From positions 1-62,876 of IMG/VR virus record IMGVR_UViG_3300037558_002528: 62,876 nt of DNA; one strand, written 5' to 3'. Within the stretch, counting starts at the first letter, position 1, and each line of letters opens with the position of its first letter. Of the stretch, positions 23,943 to 32,381 are shown piece after piece. Under the pieces are notes generated by a model, which was given only the letters and a program-made list of their open reading frames with translations, had not been told where the DNA came from and did no database searches. The position numbers were made by a program, and so were the translations under genes. Source of the stretch: a virus.

Positions 23943-24396
23943 TCCCGGTTGAGCAACCATTCCTGGCCACTGGCGAGACCTGGATGCAGGTCCGCGACGG
24001 CAATGCGACAGCTAGAGCACTGTTCGACCGCCACTACTCTCGGTACCGATACAAGGACGGCCGCGACCAATCGCGCTTCGTCGGCCCGGGCGAGAAGATG
24101 GTGCTGCTCACCCCATGCGCCCGCGCTCTGTGCGCCTGGCGCCGCTTTATCAGCGCTGACGATCAGGTCGGCGTGAACTGCGCAATTTTCAGGAACGAGG
24201 GCGCTGGGCTCTCCAGTCTCCTCATTCAAGCCGCCATGCAGATGGCTTGGCAGCGTTGGCCTGGCCAGCGCCTCTACACCTACGTCAATCCCCGCAAAGT
24301 CGCCAGTGCAAATCCCGGCTACTGCTTCAAGCAGGCCGGCTGGCGCCTTTGCGGCATCACCAAGACCCGAAGGCTCTTGGTGCTGGAGGTATTCCC

Positions 24397-24400
<4 letters not shown>
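23939..24400 (+). CDS. GNAT/Mom-like protein, candidate DNA-modification enzyme
   Basis: 153 residues, ATG overlapping the methyltransferase stop by 4 bp. ALFDRHYSRYRYKDGR, FVGPGEKMVLLT, GVNCAIFRNEGAGLSS and LYTYVNPRKVASANPG then CFKQAGWR are conserved-looking blocks. The fold resembles GNAT acyltransferases, and the RHYS block together with the coupling to a DNA methyltransferase suggest phage Mu Mom, which modifies adenine. This is an inference from pattern and context. Confidence 0.6.
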
Positions 24401-25559
<1,159 letters not shown>

Positions 25560-25563
<4 letters not shown>

Positions 25564-25991
25564 CCGCCGCGCCCGGCATGTGCTCCGCCTACGGCTGCCC
25601 GTGCGCGGCCACCGCCTCCAACGGCGGCAGCAGCTGGTTCTGCACCTACCACTTCGGCACCGAGGCCACCTCATGGGCGCGCATCACCCTGGAGCTCAAG
25701 CGCCTGGAGTGGCTGCTGACCGTCTGCCGTGGCATCCGCGTCTGGTACGGCACCGAGCGCTGGGAGCGCGTGTACCGGCTGATCCAGAAGGACATCGTCC
25801 TGCACCAGCGCAGCGACCTGCTGTTCAACCGAGAGGTCGACGGCAACGTCACGAACTGGCTGCGCCGGCCGGAGACGTTCATCGACCACTCCGTGCGCGG
25901 TTCCATGCAGCCAAGCCTCCCCGTGACACCCCAGCAGGTCGCCGTCCAGGACCCCGTTCAGCGCGTGCAGTTCGCTGCGCCCACCGCATAA
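25560..25991 (+). CDS. Hypothetical zinc-finger phage protein
   Basis: 143 residues; ATG overlaps the previous stop by 4 bp. The N-terminal CSAYGCPCAATASNGG and FCTYHF pattern can bind zinc. The rest is helical with WERVYRLIQKDIVLHQRSDL. Located just after the replication protein; role unknown. Confidence 0.65.
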
Positions 25992-26020
25992 CCCACCACC
26001 ACCGAAAAGGAGAAACACCC

Positions 26021-26236
26021 ATGCCCACCTACCAAATCGGCTCCCGCCCCGCCCAAGGGAAAGACATCAGCCGCCCTGTGCGCCTTGGTGAGAAGTCGGC
26101 CACCGGCGGTGGCTATCGCCCAGGCGATCGCGTTCCCATCGTCGCCACCATGTCCAAGCCCGGCAAATACCAGCCGCACATCGGGGCGAAGGAATCGGCC
26201 AAGTTCGTTGCCCGCACCCGCGCTACGCACCGCTGA
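26021..26236 (+). CDS. Small basic phage protein
   Basis: 71 residues from MPTYQIGSR with AAAGGAGA upstream. Basic, rich in Gly and Pro (GEKSATGGGYRPGDRVPI). No domain recognised. Confidence 0.6.
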   Translation: MPTYQIGSRPAQGKDISRPVRLGEKSATGGGYRPGDRVPIVATMSKPGKYQPHIGAKESAKFVARTRATHR

Positions 26237-26254
26237 CAGGGCGATTCGACCCCC

Positions 26255-26437
26255 ATGCCCTCCGGCCGCTATGACCTGACCAAACTTGACGATTGCATAA
26301 GGCTCGTCAGGTCGACGGCCCCGAGGCAGGACCTGGCCAACGTGATGTTGGCCGCCATCGAAAGGATGCCCGGTGCACCTACCCGGGTTGAGATTCTGGA
26401 AACGATGAAAAAGGAGAAACACGATGAAAGACGATGA
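26255..26437 (+). CDS. Small hypothetical protein
   Basis: 60 residues (MPSGRYDLTKLDDC...), helical; no good ribosome binding site is visible, but it overlaps the next gene by 14 bp and fills the operon. Possibly a small helical DNA-binding protein. Confidence 0.5.
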   Translation: MPSGRYDLTKLDDCIRLVRSTAPRQDLANVMLAAIERMPGAPTRVEILETMKKEKHDERR

Positions 26438-27101
26438 GAGCCTGGACAGCCCGCTGGAGACCTCCGAGGACGAGGCGCGGCCGTATCGTGCTGGCGGTAA
26501 GAAGGCCGGCCAGGTGGTCGATGCCAACTACTGGGCCGGCGACGAGGAGGCCATCAGCAAGGCGCTGGTGGAGCTGGACGACATCGCCACGGCACATGAC
26601 CGGCACGAGCTGGGCCTGCCGCTGTGGCTGCCCGAGCAGCACGAGAAGCTGGCCGAGGTGCTGCGCAAGATGCTGGTGAAGCAGCGCGCCGACCTGATGC
26701 AGGCCCAGCCCGCCGACCCCACCAAGTATCTGCTCGGCGTCAAGTTCAGCGCCTCGGACGCCACCAAGATGGTGGAGGATGCCATCGCTGCGTCCGGTTA
26801 TCCCTGGACCGCCGCCGCCCGCGATGTCCTGGCCGAGCGCCGCCGGCAGCAGGAGGTGGAGGGCTGGACGCCTGAGCGTGATGACATGTACACCAATTGC
26901 GAGCTGGCACGTGCTGCTGCGACCTATTCGGTCTGCACGAGAGCCCATGAGCTGAAGGTCTGTGACGTCGTAGCTTGGCCGTGGCCGATTCACTGGTGGA
27001 AGCCGAGCACCTACCGCCGCAACCTCGAAAAGGCCGGCGCCCTCATCCTGGCCGAAATGGACCGCCTGGACCGCGCAGCGGAGAAGGGCGGTGCCGCATG
27101 A
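26424..27101 (+). CDS. Phage protein with C-terminal WKP domain
   Basis: 225 residues; AAAAAGGAG lies before the ATG. The C-terminal part, DVLAERRRQQEVEGWTPERD then WPWPIHWWKPSTYRRNLEKA and GALILAEMDRLDRA, is a widespread phage early domain of unknown function. The N-terminal half is acidic and helical. Confidence 0.72.
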   Translation: MKDDESLDSPLETSEDEARPYRAGGKKAGQVVDANYWAGDEEAISKALVELDDIATAHDRHELGLPLWLPEQHEKLAEVLRKMLVKQRADLMQAQPADPTKYLLGVKFSASDATKMVEDAIAASGYPWTAAARDVLAERRRQQEVEGWTPERDDMYTNCELARAAATYSVCTRAHELKVCDVVAWPWPIHWWKPSTYRRNLEKAGALILAEMDRLDRAAEKGGAA

Positions 27102-27331
27102 CCACCGCAACCCTGTTCGACCAGGTCATCGCGCACCTGAACCTGAAGAACGACGCCGCCCTGGCGCGGCACCTGCAGACGGCCCCGCCGACCATCAGCA
27201 AGATGCGCAACAACGTCATCCCCCTGAGCGCCATCCTGATGGTGCGCATCAGCGAGGACACCGGCTGGCCGACCAAGCAGATCAAGGCGGTGATCGCCGA
27301 GGGCGATGGCCAGGAAGGCGGTGCCCGATGA
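27098..27331 (+). CDS. Small helix-turn-helix protein
   Basis: 77 residues, ATGA overlap with the previous gene. LKNDAALARHLQTAPPTISK then MVRISEDTGWPTKQIK forms an XRE-like helix-turn-helix. May repress its own operon or another phage promoter. Confidence 0.72.
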   Translation: MTTATLFDQVIAHLNLKNDAALARHLQTAPPTISKMRNNVIPLSAILMVRISEDTGWPTKQIKAVIAEGDGQEGGAR

Positions 27332-27525
27332 GCAAGCTCACCATCCGCTTGGCTGTCCTGGAGGACGGCGACGAGGCCATGGCAGTCGATATCGGCTTCG
27401 CTGAGATGCATCAGGCGCTGGACGCATATTTCGACATGGTTTCGCGGCTGCTGTCTTGCGAAGAATTCGCCAAGTATCTGCAGGAGGTGAAGGATCACGT
27501 GGCCAGCATGGGGAGGTTGCAATGA
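27328..27525 (+). CDS. Small hypothetical protein
   Basis: 65 residues from MSKLTIRLAVLEDGDE. Mixed strand-helix, possibly a small alpha/beta fold. 4-bp overlaps on both sides. Confidence 0.6.
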   Translation: MSKLTIRLAVLEDGDEAMAVDIGFAEMHQALDAYFDMVSRLLSCEEFAKYLQEVKDHVASMGRLQ

Positions 27526-27848
27526 TCGCCGCCATTCCCGACGACGACCAGCCTCGCATCATTGAGCAGGTCGTCCGCCTTCCCGGCGTGGTTCATCGCG
27601 TCAACATCGGCACGATCACGGTCGAGGATCTGCCTGCGCCACCTTCGCGCGACCAGATGGTTGATATCGATGCGCTGGCCCAGCGCTTGGGCATCAAGCG
27701 TCAGCCCTCCAAATTGACGGAGTTCCAGGACATGCTACTGCAGGAGCTGGAGCGCCACGCCCACATGCCAACTCGGTTCCCGCCTCGTCGCTGCCTGTCC
27801 TGCGGAGCCCAGACCGACGCCGACGGCGACCTGCCGTGCGACCACTGA
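27522..27848 (+). CDS. Hypothetical protein with C-terminal zinc knuckle
   Basis: 108 residues from MIAAIPDDDQ, coupled by overlap. C-terminal RRCLSCGAQTDADGDLPCDH gives a possible CCCH zinc site. Function unknown. Confidence 0.6.
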   Translation: MIAAIPDDDQPRIIEQVVRLPGVVHRVNIGTITVEDLPAPPSRDQMVDIDALAQRLGIKRQPSKLTEFQDMLLQELERHAHMPTRFPPRRCLSCGAQTDADGDLPCDH

Positions 27849-27858
27849 GGAGAACCCC

Positions 27859-28032
27859 ATGAACGCCATCCTTGCCGCCGCTCTGGTTCTGATCGCCGCC
27901 GTCGTGTTCCGTGGCGAGCCCTCCATCGCCGAGCTGGCCCGCCAGTACGTGCAGCTGCGCGTGCAGATCTATGCCGAGACCCATCCTGTCGCCGACGAAG
28001 AGCCGGCCACTACCGAAGGAGCATCCAAGTGA
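27859..28032 (+). CDS. 57-residue membrane protein
   Basis: MNAILAAALVLIAAVVF is an N-terminal membrane anchor, followed by a polar tail (PVADEEPATTEGASK). GAGGAGAACCCC precedes the ATG and the stop overlaps the next GTG start. Confidence 0.6.
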   Translation: MNAILAAALVLIAAVVFRGEPSIAELARQYVQLRVQIYAETHPVADEEPATTEGASK

Positions 28033-28229
28033 CCAAGCGCAAAGTGATTTCCCGCAAGAACCTGCCCACCCGCATGCCGCTCGCGCTGACGATCGCGCTC
28101 GGTCTACTGCTCGACCGCTGCGCGGCTCCTGGCTGGGTCTGGGGCGTCGTCGGTACCCTCATGGCCGTGGTCTGGATCGCGGTGATCTTCGGCATGCTCA
28201 GCGAGGACGATGTTGAGGTGCTGAAGTGA
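28029..28229 (+). CDS. Small two-TM protein
   Basis: 66 residues, GTG start in a 4-bp overlap. Two hydrophobic segments (PLALTIALGLLL and WGVVGTLMAVVWIAVIF). Role unknown; possibly a small membrane inhibitor. Confidence 0.58.
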   Translation: MTKRKVISRKNLPTRMPLALTIALGLLLDRCAAPGWVWGVVGTLMAVVWIAVIFGMLSEDDVEVLK

Positions 28230-28711
28230 AGCCCATCACCCTGATCCTGCCGTATCCAGTCTCGGCCAACGCCTACTGGGCCACGCGCATCATCCCGGCC
28301 AACCGCGTGAAGCAGAAGCCGGCCATGGCCATCACCTACGTCACAAAGGAAGCCGAGGCCTACAAGACCGAGGTCGGCTGGAAGATCCGAGCCGCCGGCC
28401 TGGTGCAGCCCATCACCGGCCGCGTGCAGATCGACGTGCGCCTCTACCCGGCGCGCCCCCAGGACTGGCAGAAGCGCCAGCGCCAGGAGGGCGCCGCCTG
28501 GGATGACACAGTGCGCTGCATTGACCTCGACAACGCGAACAAGGTGCTGCTCGATGCCCTCAAGGGCGTGGCCATCGAGGATGACAAGTGGGTGCGCCGC
28601 ATCGTGGCCGAGCGCATGGAGCCCGACGCCGATGGCGCGCGCGTGGTGCTGACCATCACGCCGCTGGCCGTGGCGCAGCCGCAGGCTGGGCTGTTCGGGG
28701 AGGCGGCATGA
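28226..28711 (+). CDS. RusA-family Holliday-junction resolvase
   Basis: 161 residues, GTG start. PYPVSANAYWATR at the N-terminus and DLDNANKVLLDALKGVAIEDDKWV carry the RusA acidic active-site residues and the conserved lysine. Cuts four-way junctions; in phages it processes recombination and replication intermediates before packaging. Confidence 0.9.
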   Translation: MKPITLILPYPVSANAYWATRIIPANRVKQKPAMAITYVTKEAEAYKTEVGWKIRAAGLVQPITGRVQIDVRLYPARPQDWQKRQRQEGAAWDDTVRCIDLDNANKVLLDALKGVAIEDDKWVRRIVAERMEPDADGARVVLTITPLAVAQPQAGLFGEAA

Positions 28712-28938
28712 ATACCGTCGGGAAATGCTCGGGCCTGATGGGGAAGCTTCTCGGGCACCGCTTTGAAGCGCGCTACGACTACGGCGCGCCGACCATTCTC
28801 CCGGAGTATCTGCAAGGGCCTGCTTACCGGGTAATCGAACTCACCAAGTCAAGCCGCCCGATGGCCTACAAGCACGACATCTGTGCCCGTTGCGGGATGG
28901 TCAGGACATTGCACAGCCAGCAAAAGGTGATTTCATGA
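28708..28938 (+). CDS. Small hypothetical protein
   Basis: 76 residues from MNTVGKCSGLMGKLLGHRFE. A CARCG pair near the C-terminus plus earlier Cys could bind zinc. Overlaps both neighbours by 4 bp. Confidence 0.6.
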   Translation: MNTVGKCSGLMGKLLGHRFEARYDYGAPTILPEYLQGPAYRVIELTKSSRPMAYKHDICARCGMVRTLHSQQKVIS

Positions 28939-29816
28939 GCTGGCGCCACGACCAACTGGCCAACGACCTGGCCAAGCACCTGCGCAGCGTGGGCGACCGT
29001 GTGGTGTGGACCGACATGCAGTTGGGCCCGTCCGGATCGCCGCGCCCGGACGTCTACACCATCCCGAAGAGCTACGCCAAGTTCCGACCGCTGGCCTACG
29101 AGGTCAAGATCTCGGTGGCCGACTTCCGCCGCGACATCACCGCCGGCAAGTGGCAGTCGTACCTCAAGTTCGCCTCGGGCGTCATCTTCGCGGTGCCGGC
29201 CGGGTTGATCCGGAAGGAGGAGGTCCCTGCAGGCTGCGGCCTCATCGCCCGCAACGACAGCGGCTGGCACAACCTCAAGGGCCCGACGCTGGCCAAGGTC
29301 GACACGCTGCCGCAGGAGGTCTGGCTGAAGCTGCTCATCGATGGGATCGGGCGGGAGGTCACGCGCAACGACCCAGTGACGCGCACGGCTTCGGAGTTCC
29401 ACGCGGAGGACCAGATCCGCAAGAAGTTCGGCGAGGACCTCGCCCGCGCCCTGAGCGATCGGGGCATGGCGCGATACAAACTCGAACTGGAGACGGCGAA
29501 GCTGAAGACGTCGACCAAGGAACTGGAGGACGCCGAGCGCGAGCGCATGCAACACGCCCGCAAGCGGATTGAGGAAGAGCTGGCGCACCTTCGGTATTCG
29601 CAGTCTGCCTTTGCCGTGGCCCTGGGCGTGCCGAAGGATGCTTCCGGCTACGACATTGCGCACGCCGCGCTTGAGGCCCGCCAGCGCCTGGTGGGCAACG
29701 GAGAGATCGAGCGCCTGCGCGAGAAGTTGCGGCACGCGCGCCGGTACTTGGACGATGGCCTTGAGGATCTGCCCACCGTCGATCCTGGCGCTTTCCAAGC
29801 GGAGGAGCTGCTGTGA
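28935..29816 (+). CDS. MmcB-like PD-(D/E)XK nuclease with coiled coil
   Basis: 293 residues. The N-terminal 150 residues fit the MmcB/DNA-repair nuclease fold: SPRPDVYTIPKSY and LAYEVKISVADFRRDI give the D...E-x-K active site, and YLKFASGVIFAVPAGLI follows. The second half is a long coiled coil (KLELETAKLKTSTKELEDAE). Probably acts on DNA repair or recombination intermediates. Confidence 0.75.
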   Translation: MSWRHDQLANDLAKHLRSVGDRVVWTDMQLGPSGSPRPDVYTIPKSYAKFRPLAYEVKISVADFRRDITAGKWQSYLKFASGVIFAVPAGLIRKEEVPAGCGLIARNDSGWHNLKGPTLAKVDTLPQEVWLKLLIDGIGREVTRNDPVTRTASEFHAEDQIRKKFGEDLARALSDRGMARYKLELETAKLKTSTKELEDAERERMQHARKRIEEELAHLRYSQSAFAVALGVPKDASGYDIAHAALEARQRLVGNGEIERLREKLRHARRYLDDGLEDLPTVDPGAFQAEELL

Positions 29817-29920
29817 GCACCGACACCGTGGATCTGGTCCTGACCATCATCCTGTTGGCCGCCCCGTTCGCAGGCGTCCTGGCCATGTTCGTCCATCACG
29901 CAGCACGGGAGGGCCAATGA
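29813..29920 (+). CDS. 35-residue membrane peptide
   Basis: GTG start and TGA stop both overlap neighbouring genes by 4 bp. One hydrophobic helix (LVLTIILLAAPFAGVLAMFV). The double coupling supports it despite its size. Confidence 0.45.
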   Translation: MSTDTVDLVLTIILLAAPFAGVLAMFVHHAAREGQ

Positions 29921-30225
29921 CGCGCGTGTACGTGGCCGGGCCCATGACCGGCCTGCCCGAACTGAACTTCCCCGCCTTCCACGCGGCCGCCGCCGAGCTG
30001 CGCGCCCAGGGCTTCGACGTGGTGAACCCCGCCGAGATCAACGCCGACCCGTCCGCCGGCTGGGTGGCCTGCATGCGCGCCGACATCGCGCAGCTGGTCA
30101 CCTGCGACGAGATCCTGCTGCTGCCCGGCTGGGAGAACTCGCGCGGCGCGACGCTGGAGCGCCACATCGCCCTGAAGCTGGAGATGGGCGTCCGCTACCA
30201 CCAACACCCGAGGAACGAATCATGA
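29917..30225 (+). CDS. DUF4406 / nucleoside 2-deoxyribosyltransferase-like protein
   Basis: 102 residues: VYVAGPMTGLPELNFPAFH, DVVNPAEINAD, DIAQLVTCDEILLLPGWENS and RGATLERHIALKLEM follow the deoxyribosyltransferase-like fold, with glutamate in the ATLE block as candidate nucleophile. It may act on nucleosides or a nucleotide signal; the substrate is unknown. Confidence 0.82.
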   Translation: MTRVYVAGPMTGLPELNFPAFHAAAAELRAQGFDVVNPAEINADPSAGWVACMRADIAQLVTCDEILLLPGWENSRGATLERHIALKLEMGVRYHQHPRNES

Positions 30226-30389
30226 TGAAGGTCCGCAACATGGCCAAGCTAGTGCGCCTGGAGGCCGAGCGCCGGCAGTACATCCGCATGAAGAACCGGC
30301 TTCTGTACGGGCGCATGACCGCAGCAACGGCGCGCCTGCCAGGTGGCCTGCGCGGCATTGGCGCAGTTCGTGGGGAGCTCGCGCCATGA
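30222..30389 (+). CDS. 55-residue basic protein
   Basis: MMKVRNMAKLVRLEAERRQY is strongly basic and helical. Coupled by 4-bp overlaps on both sides, so likely real. Function unknown. Confidence 0.5.
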   Translation: MMKVRNMAKLVRLEAERRQYIRMKNRLLYGRMTAATARLPGGLRGIGAVRGELAP

Positions 30390-30715
30390 GCCGCCAGCCC
30401 ACCATCAACGAGGATTTGGCCGAGACCATCCTGCTCACCATGGAGCGCGGCGTCGATTACGAGGCCAGCGAGCTCGCTGACCGGATGGAGCTGCCCACCA
30501 GGTCGATTTACCTGATGCTGCGCCAGCTGGAGGATCGCGGCGACCTGACCAGCAAGCGTGCCGGCCGGGAACGTCTCTTCCAGAAGCGGGACCCGGCCAT
30601 GGTCGCCGCCCGTGTGCAGCCGCCCATCGAGGCCAAGCCGCTCACCGGCTACGACCTTGGGCGCCACATGCGCCTGTGCCAGGGCAGCCGCAAGCCGGAC
30701 ACGGGGATGGCCTGA
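30386..30715 (+). CDS. Small winged-helix protein
   Basis: 109 residues. NEDLAETILLTMERGVDYEA then ELADRMELPTRSIYLMLRQL and GDLTSKRAGRERLFQ form a winged helix with a basic wing. Probable DNA-binding regulator of the middle region. Confidence 0.7.
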   Translation: MSRQPTINEDLAETILLTMERGVDYEASELADRMELPTRSIYLMLRQLEDRGDLTSKRAGRERLFQKRDPAMVAARVQPPIEAKPLTGYDLGRHMRLCQGSRKPDTGMA

Positions 30716-30945
30716 TGGCGCTGCCGTCACGGAACTACCGGGATCCGCTGGAGCAGCTCATCGAGCGCGAGGCGGCGACGTGCAAGGGGTGCGCGTTCCA
30801 GGTGGTGGTCTTTACCCGCCAGACCTGCAGCAAACAGAATCAGCAACACGGCCGGCGCTGCCGGCACTACACGGAGAAAGAGGGAAAGAGCCATGTTCAA
30901 TGCGACCGCAAAACGGGTGCCACGCAAGATCGAGGCGATGAATGA
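30715..30945 (+). CDS. Small cysteine-cluster protein
   Basis: 76 residues. CKGCAFQVVVFTRQTCSK and GRRCRHY form a conserved phage cysteine cluster, probably zinc-binding. It overlaps the next gene by 53 bp in another frame. Confidence 0.72.
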   Translation: MALPSRNYRDPLEQLIEREAATCKGCAFQVVVFTRQTCSKQNQQHGRRCRHYTEKEGKSHVQCDRKTGATQDRGDE

Positions 30946-31273
30946 TCGCCAGCGCGATGGGACGGAGTACTGCCTCGACGTCTGGGCCGCCTGGATGCGT
31001 AAGGATGACCGGGACCTGGGCGTGCAGAGCATGAGGGGCGAGAGCGAAGGGGACGCCGCGCTGGCGCGCCGTGACAACGAAATCGCCGAGGCCACCGACG
31101 CCATGATGCAGAGCCTGGTCCTGCGCCACCGGTGGGCGATCTGGAAGAAGTTCGGCATCACGACTGCCTGGCGCTTTCCGAACGCCGACCTGGCTGAGAC
31201 GTACGTGGAGGCTGTTGCGGCCCTGGAACCGCTCTTGCGGAAAAATGTTGCAACTCGAATGCAGTTCGGGTAA
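30893..31273 (+). CDS. Putative late antiterminator (Q-like)
   Basis: 126 residues. YCLDVWAAWMRKDDRDLG, MMQSLVLRHRWAIWKKFG and FPNADLAETYVEAV resemble Q-like/DUF1133 proteins. It is the last gene of the early right operon and stands directly before a terminator (31330-31363) and the late genes, where lambda Q lies. A Q-like role would let polymerase read through that terminator. Confidence 0.6.
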   Translation: MFNATAKRVPRKIEAMNDRQRDGTEYCLDVWAAWMRKDDRDLGVQSMRGESEGDAALARRDNEIAEATDAMMQSLVLRHRWAIWKKFGITTAWRFPNADLAETYVEAVAALEPLLRKNVATRMQFG

Positions 31274-31329
31274 ATTTCGCGTCACGGGGTGTTTCTGCTC
31301 GCCTGAAGGAAAGTAGAGACACCACATCG

Positions 31330-31363
31330 AAGCCTCGTTTCTCATCGGAAGCGGGGCTTTTTT
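31330..31363 (+). terminator. Intrinsic terminator before the late region
   Basis: 11-bp stem with three G-T pairs (31330-31340 with 31349-31359) and a T run. It ends the early right operon and may be the site overcome by the Q-like protein. Confidence 0.8.
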
Positions 31364-31421
31364 GTTTCCGCTTTTTCATTATTGGCCGCTCTTGCGGCTT
31401 TTTTCATTTCTGGAGCCCAGA

Positions 31422-31661
31422 ATGCCTAAGATGCGCGCCAAGATGCAGTTGAACAAGATCGAGCAGCACGTCGGCTGCGAAGTGCTGCACTTCAATGCCG
31501 TTGCCGCCGCGAGCTACCCCTCGGATGGTAGCGACGAAGACAACACCTTCGCCAAGTTCTCGCCCTCGGCCACCCTGAGCCTGACCGTCGCCAACCCTGC
31601 GCTGATCGGCCAGTTCAAGGTCGGCCAGAAGTATTACGTGGATTTCAGCCCGGCCGAATAA
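31422..31661 (+). CDS. Conserved small phage protein
   Basis: 79 residues from MPKMRAKMQLNKIEQ. The pattern EDNTFAKFSPSATLSLTVAN then QKYYVDFSPAE is a widespread phage family of unknown function, probably a beta-rich small structural or accessory protein. A terminator directly follows. Confidence 0.7.
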   Translation: MPKMRAKMQLNKIEQHVGCEVLHFNAVAAASYPSDGSDEDNTFAKFSPSATLSLTVANPALIGQFKVGQKYYVDFSPAE

Positions 31662-31716
31662 GGCCTGGCAGCGAGCTTCCTCTGGCCGCGTAGGAATGGA
31701 AACATAACGCGTGCAT

Positions 31717-31752
31717 AAGCCCAGTCGAGCGATTGACTGGGCTTTCTTTTTT
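31717..31752 (+). terminator. Intrinsic terminator
   Basis: Perfect 10-bp stem AAGCCCAGTC/GACTGGGCTT (31717-31726, 31735-31744), 8-nt loop, then TCTTTTTT. Confidence 0.88.
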
Positions 31753-31897
31753 GGGATGCGAAACCCGATCCCTGTCCGTTTGAGGCAGGGCACCACCGGT
31801 GAGCATTGTGAGCAGTGCCAGCGGAGTGACCAGTCACGCTGGGGCGCTTGACGCCCTAACCGCCGCCGGGACGCTGTAACCCGGCACCAGTTTCCGT

Positions 31898-31972
31898 TTG
31901 CCCTAAAGATTGCGGTGGTCGGCTGGTCTCCAAAACCGTGCAGCGGCGGTTCGAATCCGTCAGGGCATGCCA
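31898..31972 (+). tRNA. Non-canonical tRNA-Trp-like gene (anticodon CCA)
   Basis: The acceptor stem TGCCCT/AGGGCA, T-arm GGCGG-TTCGAAT-CCGTC and encoded CCA are clear. The anticodon arm GGTCTCCAAAACC is that of bacterial tRNA-Trp, with anticodon CCA at 31930-31932 and G at the discriminator position. The D-arm is odd: four weak pairs (GATT/GGTC) and a 5-nt loop; U8 is absent and the first pair is T-T. It may be a specialised or degenerate tRNA. Confidence 0.65.
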
Positions 31973-31973
31973 T

Positions 31974-32048
31974 GCAGCCGTAGCTCAGTGGTAGAGCTAC
32001 AGCCTTCCAAGCTGAGGACGAAGGGTTCGATTCCCACCGGCTGCTCCA
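31974..32048 (+). tRNA. tRNA-Gly (anticodon TCC)
   Basis: Canonical cloverleaf: acceptor GCAGCCG/CGGCTGC, D-arm TAGCTCAGTGGTAGAGCTA, anticodon loop CTTCCAA reading GGA and GGG, T-arm GGGTTCGATTCCC, and CCA encoded. One mismatch at the top of the anticodon stem. Starts one base after the previous tRNA, so the two are a unit. Confidence 0.93.
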
Positions 32049-32090
32049 CCATCATCGTAGTGTCTCCCTGGAGAAATCCAGCTTGCCCGC

Positions 32091-32115
32091 AGCCCGCAAG
32101 GGTCGCGGGCTTTTT
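32091..32115 (+). terminator. Intrinsic terminator after the tRNAs
   Basis: AGCCCGC/GCGGGCT stem (32091-32097 with 32105-32111) followed by TTTTT. Confidence 0.82.
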
Positions 32116-32132
32116 CATTTCGGAAGAATCCA

Positions 32133-32381
32133 ATGTCGCAAGTCAACATCAATGGCTCTCTGTTCGATGCCGGCTTCACGCTCTCGGGCTGCGTGCTGGA
32201 TTCGACCAACACCTACGTGATCCATCCGGATTCCTTGCAGCAGGCGCTGACCTACAACGGTCCGGGCGGTGCGGTGGACTCCGTGACCGTCGGGCCCGAC
32301 CTGCGCGGGTTTTTCTACAAACAGACCGTGACCTACACCGGGGCAAATCCTACGGGCTTCTCTGCGTGGGTGAAGCAATGA
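32133..32381 (+). CDS. Small hypothetical phage protein
   Basis: 82 residues (MSQVNINGSLFDAGFTLSG...), beta-rich. Its stop overlaps the next start by 4 bp, so it is probably a partner of the SGNH-hydrolase protein. Confidence 0.6.
   Translation: MSQVNINGSLFDAGFTLSGCVLDSTNTYVIHPDSLQQALTYNGPGGAVDSVTVGPDLRGFFYKQTVTYTGANPTGFSAWVKQ

Noticed and set aside
22617-23960. Long minus-strand reading frame opposite the helicase-methyltransferase
   Set aside because: It is antisense to a gene with clear motifs and shows no domain or ribosome binding site; GC-rich codon bias produces it.
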